Origin: Pseudomonas sp. CROZ-RG-20F-R04-15
GTDB lineage: Bacteria; Pseudomonadota; Gammaproteobacteria; Pseudomonadales; Pseudomonadaceae
Direction of reading: 5' to 3'
Assembly: GCF_022662375.1 (NCBI RefSeq)
Contig: NZ_JAKNQL010000019.1
Coordinates: forward strand, 1 to 64,000
Length of the DNA: 64,000 bases
In this document: one piece after another, positions 55,415 through 63,819 of the stretch
Layout: each line of letters begins with the position of its first letter
Numbering within the stretch: position 1 is the stretch's first letter
Program-made: the position numbers and the translations under genes
Notes under the pieces: generated by a model
What the model was told of the DNA's origin: nothing
The model's input: the letters and a program-made list of their open reading frames with translations, nothing else
Database searches by the model: none

Positions 55415-57679
55415 ATGAGCAATCCCCTTGATCTCAGCCTGGACGGTGTAGAACGCCGGTCGCTGGCTGACTTCACCGAAAGTGCCTACCTCAATTACTC
55501 CATGTACGTGATCATGGACCGTGCTCTGCCGCATATCGGCGACGGCCTGAAACCGGTACAGCGGCGTATCGTCTACGCCATGAGCGAGTTGGGCCTGGAC
55601 GCCGATTCCAAGCACAAGAAATCGGCGCGTACCGTCGGTGACGTGCTCGGTAAGTTCCACCCGCACGGCGACTCGGCGTGCTACGAAGCCATGGTGCTGA
55701 TGGCCCAGCCGTTCAGCTATCGCTACACGCTCGTCGACGGTCAGGGTAACTGGGGTGCGCCGGACGATCCGAAGTCCTTCGCCGCCATGCGATACACCGA
55801 AGCGCGGTTGTCGCGTTACTCCGAAGTGCTGCTCAGCGAACTGGGCCAAGGCACTGCCGACTGGGGCCCGAACTTCGATGGCACGCTGCAGGAGCCGCTG
55901 GTGCTGCCGGCGCGCCTGCCGAACATTCTGCTCAACGGTACCACCGGTATCGCCGTGGGCATGGCCACTGATGTGCCGCCGCACAACCTGCGCGAAGTCG
56001 CTACCGCTTGCGTGCGCCTGCTCGATGAGCCGAAAGCCACGGTCGAGCAGCTCTGCGAACACATTCAAGGTCCGGATTATCCGACCGAAGCGGAAATCAT
56101 CACACCGCGCGCCGACCTGCTGAAAATGTACGAAACCGGCAAGGGCTCGGTGCGCATGCGCGCCGTGTACCACGTCGAAGACGGCGACATCATCGTCACC
56201 GCGCTGCCGCACCAGGTGTCCGGTGCGAAAGTGCTGGAGCAGATCGCCGCGCTGATGCAGGCGAAACCGTCGAAAGCCCCGCAGATCGCTGACCTGCGCG
56301 ACGAATCCGACCACGAGAACCCGTGCCGCATCGTGATCATTCCGGTCAACAGCCGCGTCGATCATGACGCGCTGATGCAGCACCTGTTCGCCAGCACCGA
56401 GCTGGAGTCGACCTACCGGGTCAACGTCAACATCATCGGTCTGGACGGCAAGCCGCAACTGAAAAACCTCCGTGCGTTGCTGGTCGAGTGGCTGGAATTC
56501 CGCGTGCAGACCGTACGTCGCCGCCTGCAATTCCGCCTCGATAAAGTCGAGCGTCGTCTGCACCTGTTGGACGGTTTGTTGATTGCCTACCTCAATCTGG
56601 ATGAAGTGATCCACATCATCCGCACCGAGGAACACCCGAAAGCCAAGCTGATCGAGCGTTTTGCCCTCAGCGAAATTCAGGCCGACTACATTCTCGACAC
56701 CCGTCTGCGTCAGTTGGCGCGTCTGGAAGAGATGAAACTGCGCGACGAGCAGGACGAACTGCTCAAGGAACAAGCCAAGCTGCAAGCCCTGCTGGGCAGC
56801 GAAGCCAAGCTGAAGAAGCTGGTGCGCACCGAGCTGATCAAGGATGCCGAAACCTATGGCGACGATCGCCGTTCGCCAATTGTCGAGCGCACCGAAGCCA
56901 AAGCGTTGACCGAGCACGATCTGCTGCCGAACGAGAAAGTCACCGTCGTGCTGTCGGAAAAAGGCTGGATCCGTTCGGCCAAAGGTCACGACATCGACGC
57001 CACCGGCCTGTCGTACAAGGCGGGCGACGGCTTCAAGACCTCGGCAGCGGGGCGCTCCAACCAGTCTGCCGTGGTGATCGACTCCACCGGCCGCAGCTAT
57101 TCGGTTGCCGCGCATACGCTGCCGTCGGCACGTGGCCAGGGCGAACCGTTGACCGGTCGTCTGACGCCGCCGCCGGGTGCGACCTTCGAATGCGTGCTGA
57201 TGCCTGAAGACGAAGCGTTGTACGTGATCGCCTCCGACGCCGGGTACGGTTTCGTCGTCAAAGGCGAAGACCTGCAAGCCAAGAACAAGGCCGGTAAAGC
57301 GCTTTTGAGCCTGCCTAACAACGCCAAAGTGATCGCGCCGCGACCAGTGGCTGACCGCGAGCATAACTGGCTGGCCTCGGTGACGACCGAAGGTCGCCTG
57401 CTTATCTTCAAAATCAGCGATCTGCCACAATTAGGGAAGGGCAAAGGCAACAAGATCATCGGTATTCCCGGTGAGCGCGTGGCCAGTCGCGAAGAATATG
57501 TCACGGACATCGCCGTCATTCCGGAAGGCGCCACCTTGGTGCTGCAGGCCGGAAAACGGACCCTGTCGCTGAAGGCCGACGACCTCGAACACTACAAAGG
57601 TGAGCGTGGACGTCGTGGCAATAAGCTTCCAAGGGGCTTCCAGAGAGTGGATGCGCTGCTCGTCGAAAACCTCAATTAG
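55415..57679 (+). CDS. parC: DNA topoisomerase IV subunit A
   Basis: The DNA-cleaving subunit of topoisomerase IV. The 754 residues begin MSNPLDLSLDGVERRSLADF. The active-site Tyr is at about residue 127 (AAMRYTEARLS). The quinolone-resistance region reads FHPHGDSACYEA, with Ser87 and Glu91 as in sensitive strains. The frame open to 55352 lies in the protease gene; the ATG at 55415 has GATGAGG upstream. The beta-pinwheel C-terminal domain is present (GKGKGNKIIGIPGERV). Confidence 0.95.
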   Translation: MSNPLDLSLDGVERRSLADFTESAYLNYSMYVIMDRALPHIGDGLKPVQRRIVYAMSELGLDADSKHKKSARTVGDVLGKFHPHGDSACYEAMVLMAQPFSYRYTLVDGQGNWGAPDDPKSFAAMRYTEARLSRYSEVLLSELGQGTADWGPNFDGTLQEPLVLPARLPNILLNGTTGIAVGMATDVPPHNLREVATACVRLLDEPKATVEQLCEHIQGPDYPTEAEIITPRADLLKMYETGKGSVRMRAVYHVEDGDIIVTALPHQVSGAKVLEQIAALMQAKPSKAPQIADLRDESDHENPCRIVIIPVNSRVDHDALMQHLFASTELESTYRVNVNIIGLDGKPQLKNLRALLVEWLEFRVQTVRRRLQFRLDKVERRLHLLDGLLIAYLNLDEVIHIIRTEEHPKAKLIERFALSEIQADYILDTRLRQLARLEEMKLRDEQDELLKEQAKLQALLGSEAKLKKLVRTELIKDAETYGDDRRSPIVERTEAKALTEHDLLPNEKVTVVLSEKGWIRSAKGHDIDATGLSYKAGDGFKTSAAGRSNQSAVVIDSTGRSYSVAAHTLPSARGQGEPLTGRLTPPPGATFECVLMPEDEALYVIASDAGYGFVVKGEDLQAKNKAGKALLSLPNNAKVIAPRPVADREHNWLASVTTEGRLLIFKISDLPQLGKGKGNKIIGIPGERVASREEYVTDIAVIPEGATLVLQAGKRTLSLKADDLEHYKGERGRRGNKLPRGFQRVDALLVENLN

Positions 57680-57853
57680 GCGCCCTAGAGCGTTCGATCC
57701 ACGATTTAACGCGTAGATCGACGCTTTGGCGCTGGAGTCGGAACGCATATTCACGGATGATATGGCCTTTCCAAGCGCCGGCGTGGCCGAGCGTTCTTCA
57801 TATTTATTGAGTATTTTCACTGTGGTCAGCCTTGTGGCGGCCACCTGGACGGG

Positions 57854-58567
57854 ATGATGACTGCTCTGCGCCCCCTTATTTTCCTGCTCGCCGGCGTTTT
57901 GGGCCTGGCGGGTTGCAGCGTTCACCAGCCGGTGTCGCTGTATCAACTGGACAGCGGAAGTCCGGTTCAGCCTGCGCAAAGCGCGGGCATGGCAGTTTTG
58001 TTGGGTCCGGTAGTCGTAGCCGATTACCTGCAACGTGAGACTTTGCTGCAACGTCAACCGGATGGCAGTCTGCAAGCGGCGACCGACGGTCGTTGGGCAG
58101 GTAGCCTTTCGTCGGATATTGATCAATTGCTGATGCGCCAGGTGGCGGGTCACCTGGACAGCCAGCGTGTGGTGCTGGCACCGGCAACCACGGGGTTCAC
58201 TCCGGATGTGCAAGTGCTGCTGACCATTACGCGTCTGGACTCCGGCGAGAAACAACCGGCGATTCTTGATGCGCAATGGCGTTTGATCGACCGCCGTGGT
58301 CAGGTGCGTGATAACCGCATCGTGCATCTGCAAGAGCTGCATGCCGGCAGTACGGCTTCGCAGGTTCAGGCGCAGGGGATTTTGTTGCAGCGTCTGGCCG
58401 AGCAATTGTCGGTGGCGCTCAAGCCGTTGGCCAATCAGCCACCGGTGGCTGAGGCACCGCGTAAATCGGCACCAAAACCGGCCGCGCCGGCAGCGGAAGC
58501 CGAGAAACAGCCGAAGATTCCGATGGCTTCGCCGATTCGTACGGATATGGAAGTGTTCCGCTTCTAA
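57854..58567 (+). CDS. PqiC-like ABC transport auxiliary lipoprotein
   Basis: A 237-residue lipoprotein (MMTALRPLIFLLAGVLGLAGC, lipobox LAGC) of the PqiC/DUF330 family, parts of intermembrane lipid-transport systems with MCE proteins. The middle has VVADYLQRETLLQRQPDG and WAGSLSSDIDQLLM, typical of the family. The C-terminal tail is rich in Ala, Pro and Lys. No pqiA/pqiB-like genes are adjacent, so its partners are elsewhere. The ATG may be 57854 or 57857. The 174-base gap after parC shows nothing clear. Confidence 0.83.
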   Translation: MMTALRPLIFLLAGVLGLAGCSVHQPVSLYQLDSGSPVQPAQSAGMAVLLGPVVVADYLQRETLLQRQPDGSLQAATDGRWAGSLSSDIDQLLMRQVAGHLDSQRVVLAPATTGFTPDVQVLLTITRLDSGEKQPAILDAQWRLIDRRGQVRDNRIVHLQELHAGSTASQVQAQGILLQRLAEQLSVALKPLANQPPVAEAPRKSAPKPAAPAAEAEKQPKIPMASPIRTDMEVFRF

Positions 58568-58588
58568 CGCTGGATCGAGTTGAACAGA

Positions 58589-58610
58589 GCCCGCCTTGTG
58601 CGGGCTTTGT
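58589..58610 (+). terminator. Rho-independent terminator after the PqiC-like gene
   Basis: GCCCGC and GCGGGC (58589-58594, 58600-58605) form a 6-bp GC stem with a 5-base loop, then TTTGT. The T tract is short, but the position, 21 bases after the stop codon, is right. Confidence 0.7.
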
Positions 58611-58636
58611 CGTGTCTGGCGGCTAGAAGATCAAAA

Positions 58637-58815
58637 GCCCCTCACCCTAACCCTCTCCCGGAGGGAGAGGGGACCGATTGGGGGATATTGCAGAGTTACG
58701 CCGACCTGATCGTCCTGCTGTGAATCCATAATCGACTCGATTGGTCAGGTCGATGTATAGCGTCAGACACCTCGGTCAGTCCCCTCTCCCTCTGGGAGTG
58801 GCTAGGGTGAGGGGG
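58637..58815. repeat. Complete copy of the ~190-bp CCCTCTCCC-ended element, inverted
   Basis: This is the same element as 49767-49958 but in the opposite orientation: GGTCAGGTCGATGTATAGCG, CAGACACCTCGGTC and TGAATCCATAATCGA are the reverse complements of its core words. The ends carry CCCTAACCCTCTCCC and CTAGGGTGAGGG. With the two terminators on either side it accounts for the whole 318-base gap between the PqiC-like and Smp-like genes. Confidence 0.85.
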
Positions 58816-58829
58816 AAAGTGCAGGCAAC

Positions 58830-58863
58830 AAAAAAGCCCGCAGACAATCGCTTGTCTGCGGGC
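58830..58863 (-). terminator. Rho-independent terminator of the Smp-like gene
   Basis: A perfect 12-bp stem (58836-58847 with 58852-58863, 4-base loop) reads GCCCGCAGACAA on one arm. On the minus strand it is followed by a run of six T. It begins 23 bases after the stop codon of the minus-strand gene. Confidence 0.92.
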
Positions 58864-58885
58864 TTCTTCACATCAGGCCTGAGGC

Positions 58886-60382
58886 TTAAGCCCGACGCTC
58901 ATGCATCCGCGCCAGTTGCCGCTCGAGCATCGACGGATACGGCTCCATCAACCGCTCCACGCAGCAAGCCCCCTCAGGGCTGGCGATCGGGCGGATCCGT
59001 GCACGCTGGCGAATCAGCGCATCGTCGCCGATCTTGCGTTCAACCAGCAGCAGATTGCGGCTGTGTTGGGACAGAGCCAAGGCATCCTGCGCCGAATCGG
59101 TCAGCAGCAGATCGATCTGACTCAAGCCGAACAACTCATCGCCCAGGGTCAGGCCGAGTTGCAACTGCAGGGTGATGCCGCTGTCCGCGACTTCAATCTG
59201 CAATTGATGACCCAGTGCCCGCAGCAACTCGCCGCAGCAGATCGCGTTGGTCAGGTAGTCGTCGCCACTGTCTTCGGTGTGGAACAGCATCAATGTGCTG
59301 CCATCGTTCAGGGTTTCGATTTCGCCCTGATACAAGGAAGCGGCCTGATCGAGGCAATCGCGATAACGCTCCTGCAATTCTTCCAGACGTGCCCGTGGCA
59401 AGCGGCGCAGTTGCTCCTGCGAGCCCAGTTGCACGGCCAGTACGGCGGTGTGCTGCGGCACGCTTGGCGACGGTTGGCGAACGACGGGTTGCGGCGCGCC
59501 ATTGAGCGACTCGTCGCGCAGGTCGGCGAATGCATCATCGTCTTCGACGGTACTGACCAGATGTCGCGGTGCAGGCTTCTGTGCCGCCATCGGACGGGTT
59601 TCGTCGAAACTCGGATCACGCAAGTTGCGCACTTCGAATTCCGGCTCGTCTTCTTCATCCTCGAACTCGGGTTCCGGTTCCGGTGCAGGCTCCGGCGCGT
59701 AGTTGGCGTGCAGCTGACGCGCCAGATCGCCGATTTCATCCTGACGATCGATGCCCGGCGTGTGCTCGTCGATGCGGCGTAACCAGACGCGAAGTTGCAG
59801 CAACGGCGTCGACAGGTAGCGGCCCATGCGCAGGCTCAAGGCCAGCGACAGCGCCAGCAGGATGCCGCTGAGAATGCCCATGCTTTGCAGGCTGATGGTC
59901 ATCGGCTGCTGGAACTGATCCATGTCCAGGCTGATGCGCAGTTGCCCGGCGGTCACGTCCTGGAAGGTGATCTTGCTCTCGTACATGCCTTCTGCTTCGC
60001 CCAGCAGGCTGTGCTTGGGGCGCTGACCGGACTCGGCGAGGATGCGGTTATCCACGCTGTAGATCGCCGCGTGGGCCACCAGTTTGTTCTTGGTCAGGTT
60101 GTTGAGCAGCACGTTGAGGCTGAGGATGTCGTTGGACACCAACAGCTCGGTGGCCGAGGTCGCGGTCTGCGTGGTCAGGCTTTCGCCCAGCGCATCGGCC
60201 TGCTGGTGCATGGCCTGCTTGAATTGCAAACCCATCACGCCGGCGTAGATCACCAGGGCCAGAGCGACCAGGATCACGTTATGGCTGGCAATGCGCAATG
60301 CAATCGGTACACGGCGGTGACGCAGTGCACGGAAGATCAGCAGGAAGAAGTTATCGGTTTTAACTGGCGTGGGCCGGTTCAC
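58886..60382 (-). CDS. Smp/AhpA-type membrane protein with degenerate cyclase-like C-terminus
   Basis: A 498-residue inner-membrane protein. The N-terminal half is the AhpA/YtjB (Smp) type: a helix at about 30-50, a periplasmic sensor-like loop, a second helix at about 168-185 and a HAMP-like segment. An acidic Glu/Pro-rich linker (PEPEPEFEDEEDEPEFE) follows. The C-terminal part (about 315-470) resembles a nucleotide-cyclase fold (AVLAVQLG, then NDGSTLMLFH), but the metal Asp and GDG signature are lost. E. coli Smp is much shorter and is also divergent from serB. The start is GTG 60382. Confidence 0.75.
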   Translation of the reverse strand: MNRPTPVKTDNFFLLIFRALRHRRVPIALRIASHNVILVALALVIYAGVMGLQFKQAMHQQADALGESLTTQTATSATELLVSNDILSLNVLLNNLTKNKLVAHAAIYSVDNRILAESGQRPKHSLLGEAEGMYESKITFQDVTAGQLRISLDMDQFQQPMTISLQSMGILSGILLALSLALSLRMGRYLSTPLLQLRVWLRRIDEHTPGIDRQDEIGDLARQLHANYAPEPAPEPEPEFEDEEDEPEFEVRNLRDPSFDETRPMAAQKPAPRHLVSTVEDDDAFADLRDESLNGAPQPVVRQPSPSVPQHTAVLAVQLGSQEQLRRLPRARLEELQERYRDCLDQAASLYQGEIETLNDGSTLMLFHTEDSGDDYLTNAICCGELLRALGHQLQIEVADSGITLQLQLGLTLGDELFGLSQIDLLLTDSAQDALALSQHSRNLLLVERKIGDDALIRQRARIRPIASPEGACCVERLMEPYPSMLERQLARMHERRA

Positions 60383-60516
60383 TGAGCTCGGCTCTTTTGT
60401 CCGTGAAGTTGACGCGCAGTATAGCGACAGGCCCTAGACCGGCAAAGCGCTCGCGGTGCCCGATGGTCACTGAAAGTGGGTAGAATGCGGTTTTTTTCCA
60501 GTTGCGGGGGTGCGCG

Positions 60517-61731
60517 TTGCGCGAAATCGTCCTGATTAACATCACGGGAGTCGACCGTCCGGGTCTGACGGCAGCCATTACCGGTGTTCTGGCACAAGGT
60601 GGTGTGAACATTCTCGACATCGGTCAGGCGGTGATCCACGACACCCTGTCGTTCGGCATCCTGGTTGAAATTCCCGATTCGGAGCAGGGTAAATCCGTGC
60701 TCAAGGACATCCTGTTCAAGGGCTACGAGCTCGACCAGCAGGTGCGCTTCACTCCGGTGTCCGAAGAGGATTACCAGCAATGGGTGGGCAATCAGGGCAA
60801 GAAGCGCCACATCGTTACCCTGCTGACCCGCAAAGTGACCGCCGGCCAATTGCAGGCGGTCAGTTCGATTACTGCCAAATACGGCTTGAACATCGATCAC
60901 ATCGACCGCCTGTCGGGTCGCATGCCGCTGGATACGCCGGCTGACAAAGGCAAGGGCTGCATCGAGTTTTCCGTGCGTGGTGAAGCGGCCGATCCGCAGG
61001 CGCTGCGTGCCGAATTCCTCAGCGTTGCCCAGGAACTGAACGTCGACATCGCCTTCCAGGAAGATTCGCTGTTCCGTCGCAACCGTCGCCTGGCGGTGTT
61101 CGACATGGACTCAACGCTGATCGAAGCCGAAGTCATCGACGAACTGGCCAAGGCTGCCGGCGTTGGCGAGCAGGTGTCTGAAATCACTGAGCGGGCGATG
61201 GCCGGCGAACTGGACTTCCGCGCCAGCTTCAAAGAACGTCTGGCCTTGCTCAAAGGCCTGGACGTCAGCGTGCTGGATTCGATCGGCGCCTCGCTGCGTC
61301 TGACCGAAGGCGCCGAAACGCTGTTCGCCGAGCTCAAGCGTCTGGGCTACAAAACCGCGATCCTGTCCGGCGGCTTCACCTATTTCGCCAAGCAATTGCA
61401 GGCTAAACTCGGCATCGACTACGTGTTTGCCAACGAGCTGGAAGTGGTTGATGGCAAGTGCACCGGCGTGGCGATCGAGCCGATTGTCGATGCGCAGCGC
61501 AAGGCTGATCTGCTGAAAGAGCTGGCGCACAAGGAAGGGTTGCGTCTGGAGCAGACCATTGCGGTCGGCGACGGCGCGAATGACCTGCCGATGCTGGCAA
61601 TTGCCGGGCTGGGCGTGGCGTTCCGTGCCAAGCCACTGGTCAAGCAGTCGGCGAAGCAGGCGATCTCGACGTTGGGGCTGGATGGCGTGTTGTATCTGCT
61701 GGGCTTCCGCGATCGTGACGGACAGCTCTGA
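60517..61731 (+). CDS. serB: Phosphoserine phosphatase SerB
   Basis: It catalyses the last step of serine synthesis. The 404 residues hold two N-terminal ACT-like domains (NITGVDRPGLTAAIT; then KRHIVTLLTRKVTAGQL) and a HAD phosphatase domain with DMDSTLIEAEVIDELA, SGGFTYFA and VGDGANDLPML. The start is TTG 60517, with GGGGG six bases upstream (60506-60510), giving MREIVLINITG; another TTG at 60502 is poorer. TAGAAT at 60481-60486 is a likely -10 box. It is divergent from the Smp-like gene, as in E. coli. Confidence 0.95.
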   Translation: MREIVLINITGVDRPGLTAAITGVLAQGGVNILDIGQAVIHDTLSFGILVEIPDSEQGKSVLKDILFKGYELDQQVRFTPVSEEDYQQWVGNQGKKRHIVTLLTRKVTAGQLQAVSSITAKYGLNIDHIDRLSGRMPLDTPADKGKGCIEFSVRGEAADPQALRAEFLSVAQELNVDIAFQEDSLFRRNRRLAVFDMDSTLIEAEVIDELAKAAGVGEQVSEITERAMAGELDFRASFKERLALLKGLDVSVLDSIGASLRLTEGAETLFAELKRLGYKTAILSGGFTYFAKQLQAKLGIDYVFANELEVVDGKCTGVAIEPIVDAQRKADLLKELAHKEGLRLEQTIAVGDGANDLPMLAIAGLGVAFRAKPLVKQSAKQAISTLGLDGVLYLLGFRDRDGQL

Positions 61732-61756
61732 AATTTCTATCGCCTGACCTGGCCTC

Positions 61757-61821
61757 TTCGCGAGCAGGCTCGTTCCCACCGTTGAAATGCATTCCAACGT
61801 GGGAGCGAGCCTGCTCGCGAA
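61757..61821. repeat. Paired REP in reversed (outward) order
   Basis: TTCGCGAGCAGGCTCGTTCC is at the left and GTGGGAGCGAGCCTGCTCGC at the right, so the two units face the opposite way from the pairs at 1921, 14642 and 38801. It lies in the convergent gap after serB. Confidence 0.88.
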
Positions 61822-61850
61822 GGTAGCGCCGCCGATCCATCGGCGGGCAC

Positions 61851-63599
61851 TTAAAGCGATTTCCACAACGAATCAAAATCCTCCTCGCTACCGCCATTCT
61901 GCGCGGCCTCCAGCGAGCGATAAGCAAACTGATTGAAACTGTGCGTACTCGCCACCCGTCGATCGAGCCCGGCGCGGTGCTCTTCGCCCTGGGTGTTGAT
62001 CAGCACCTTGCTGCCTTCCTGAAACGGCAGGCGCGGCGCCAGCAAGGTTGCCGGGACATCGATCGCGCTGATCTCCGGCAGCAACAATCCACGCAGATAT
62101 TGGCTGTGGTCGTCCCGCGAACGCACCAGTTGCAAGCCGCAAGGCTGCGCATGTGGCGCCACCAGTTCAATGCCCATTTGCGTGCCGTCGCGCACCTGAC
62201 GAATCCAGCGGATCACCGCAATGCTCCAGCCCAGACTGACACTATCCTGAATTCCGAGCATTTCGCCGGCCTGCAATTCGGCAGGGACTTCGTTTGGCCA
62301 CGCCAGGCAATAACCGCCGGGGCTGTGATTGATCACCGGCAGGGCGTAGGTCGGATAGTGCGGCGCTGCTTCGGCGCTGCTTTCGTCTTCGACGAGGTGC
62401 TCGTACTGGATTTCTTCGTAGGGCAAAAACTGTTCATTGTTTTGCGGTGCCGCGTCGAAAGCCTGGCTCCAGCTATCCTTTTCACCGTTGGCCGCGACGT
62501 TGCTGAAATTCGCTGCGCGGGCGCCGGGATGTTTGAGCATGTCGCTGAAGCTGCGCTCGCCGCCGAGGTAGAAGTGCAGGGCGCTCATGCCTACGCACAC
62601 GGTCAGACTGCCCTGGCCCACGGTGCGCTGAAAACTGCGTTTGGCGGCCTGGCCCCACGCGGCATGCAAGTGTTGCAAGGTGTCGAAGCTGAGCCCGGTC
62701 GGGATCGGCAAGGATGTCGACGTGCCCTGGTGCAGCAAATGCGCTTCGATGGCATTCACCAGCGGTTGTGGATCGAAGCCAAGCAATCCGGCCTGCTGCT
62801 CGCTGCGAAACATATCGCGATAACGCGGCCCAGCGTCGATTTGTGCGCTGACCGCAAACAGACCATCGTCCGGGCGAGCGGGATGCAGTTTGAGCAGGGC
62901 GCTCCACGGTTCGAGCACTTCGGCGAGCCGGGCGATCTGGTTCTGGCGCAACTGATTGCAGCGTGCGCTCCCCATCAGCATGGCGGCGATGTAGGTCTGT
63001 TCGAGGCTCAGCTCTGCGGTGAGACTGGCCAGACCATCCGGCACGCGCCGCTGTTGCAGTTGTAATTCACAGGCGCAGCGATACAGCTGATGCAGCTCGA
63101 ACCACAGATGTTCCGGCGCCTGGCTGTACAGTTGCGTTGCGCGCACCATTTGTCCTTTCAGCGCATGAGCCGCCCGTTGCAGGGCCGTGCTGACCAGCGT
63201 CGCGCGATCCTTGCTGTACTTGGGCGCGATGCGCAGGATGATCTGTTTGTAGCCCGTCGCCAGATGACTTTGCAGTGCCTGGCAGAGGTTGCTGACCTTG
63301 CGCGAGCGTATGTCGAGCATGATTGCCTGATGCAAAAAGTGCCGCTCCAGATGCTGGCAGACGAAGTAAACCTCGGGGCGCAGCAGTTCCAGCAGTTGCA
63401 GGCGATTGTCGCTGGGCGTCAGCAAATGGTTGAGTTCGCCCAGGCCTTGGTAGAGCTGGCGCGCCGTTTCGCCGATATTGGCCTTGGGCAGCCCGGCAAT
63501 CCAGCGTTTGAGGTCGCGCGGGGTGGGGTCGCAAAACGACAGGCGCAGTTGTGCAGGAACAGGGGCGTTCAGGTGTAGCTGAAATCGAGGCTCACTCAT
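61851..63599 (-). CDS. Large protein with PilZ-like C-terminal region
   Basis: A 582-residue soluble protein I cannot name with certainty. The N-terminal 350 residues are mostly helical (for example LKRWIAGLPKANIGETARQL). The C-terminal third resembles PilZ domains: VINHSPGGYCLAW contains the N-x-S-x-x-G motif that binds c-di-GMP, and a barrel-like region follows. The RxxxR arginines usually found some residues before are not visible. In PAO1 this region next to serB and fimX is devoted to c-di-GMP signalling. The ATG at 63599 is clear. Confidence 0.62.
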   Translation of the reverse strand: MSEPRFQLHLNAPVPAQLRLSFCDPTPRDLKRWIAGLPKANIGETARQLYQGLGELNHLLTPSDNRLQLLELLRPEVYFVCQHLERHFLHQAIMLDIRSRKVSNLCQALQSHLATGYKQIILRIAPKYSKDRATLVSTALQRAAHALKGQMVRATQLYSQAPEHLWFELHQLYRCACELQLQQRRVPDGLASLTAELSLEQTYIAAMLMGSARCNQLRQNQIARLAEVLEPWSALLKLHPARPDDGLFAVSAQIDAGPRYRDMFRSEQQAGLLGFDPQPLVNAIEAHLLHQGTSTSLPIPTGLSFDTLQHLHAAWGQAAKRSFQRTVGQGSLTVCVGMSALHFYLGGERSFSDMLKHPGARAANFSNVAANGEKDSWSQAFDAAPQNNEQFLPYEEIQYEHLVEDESSAEAAPHYPTYALPVINHSPGGYCLAWPNEVPAELQAGEMLGIQDSVSLGWSIAVIRWIRQVRDGTQMGIELVAPHAQPCGLQLVRSRDDHSQYLRGLLLPEISAIDVPATLLAPRLPFQEGSKVLINTQGEEHRAGLDRRVASTHSFNQFAYRSLEAAQNGGSEEDFDSLWKSL

Positions 63600-63819
63600 G
63601 CCGTGGCAAGCTCCGGCGGCGAATTGGGCAATGCCCGAAACTCTAGCAGCTGTGGTCTGTTTCGCTGGTTTCTGTGAGCTTTTTTACCGTTTGTCTGCTG
63701 GCTCGTTGCCATGTTGCAGGCGCTACTAGGCTCTCAGTCGTGCGATCGGATACGCACGGTCGTACGGCCTGCCGCCTATGTCGGGCAGGTCTCTTGGTAA
63801 CTTCAAGGAGATGAGGTTC

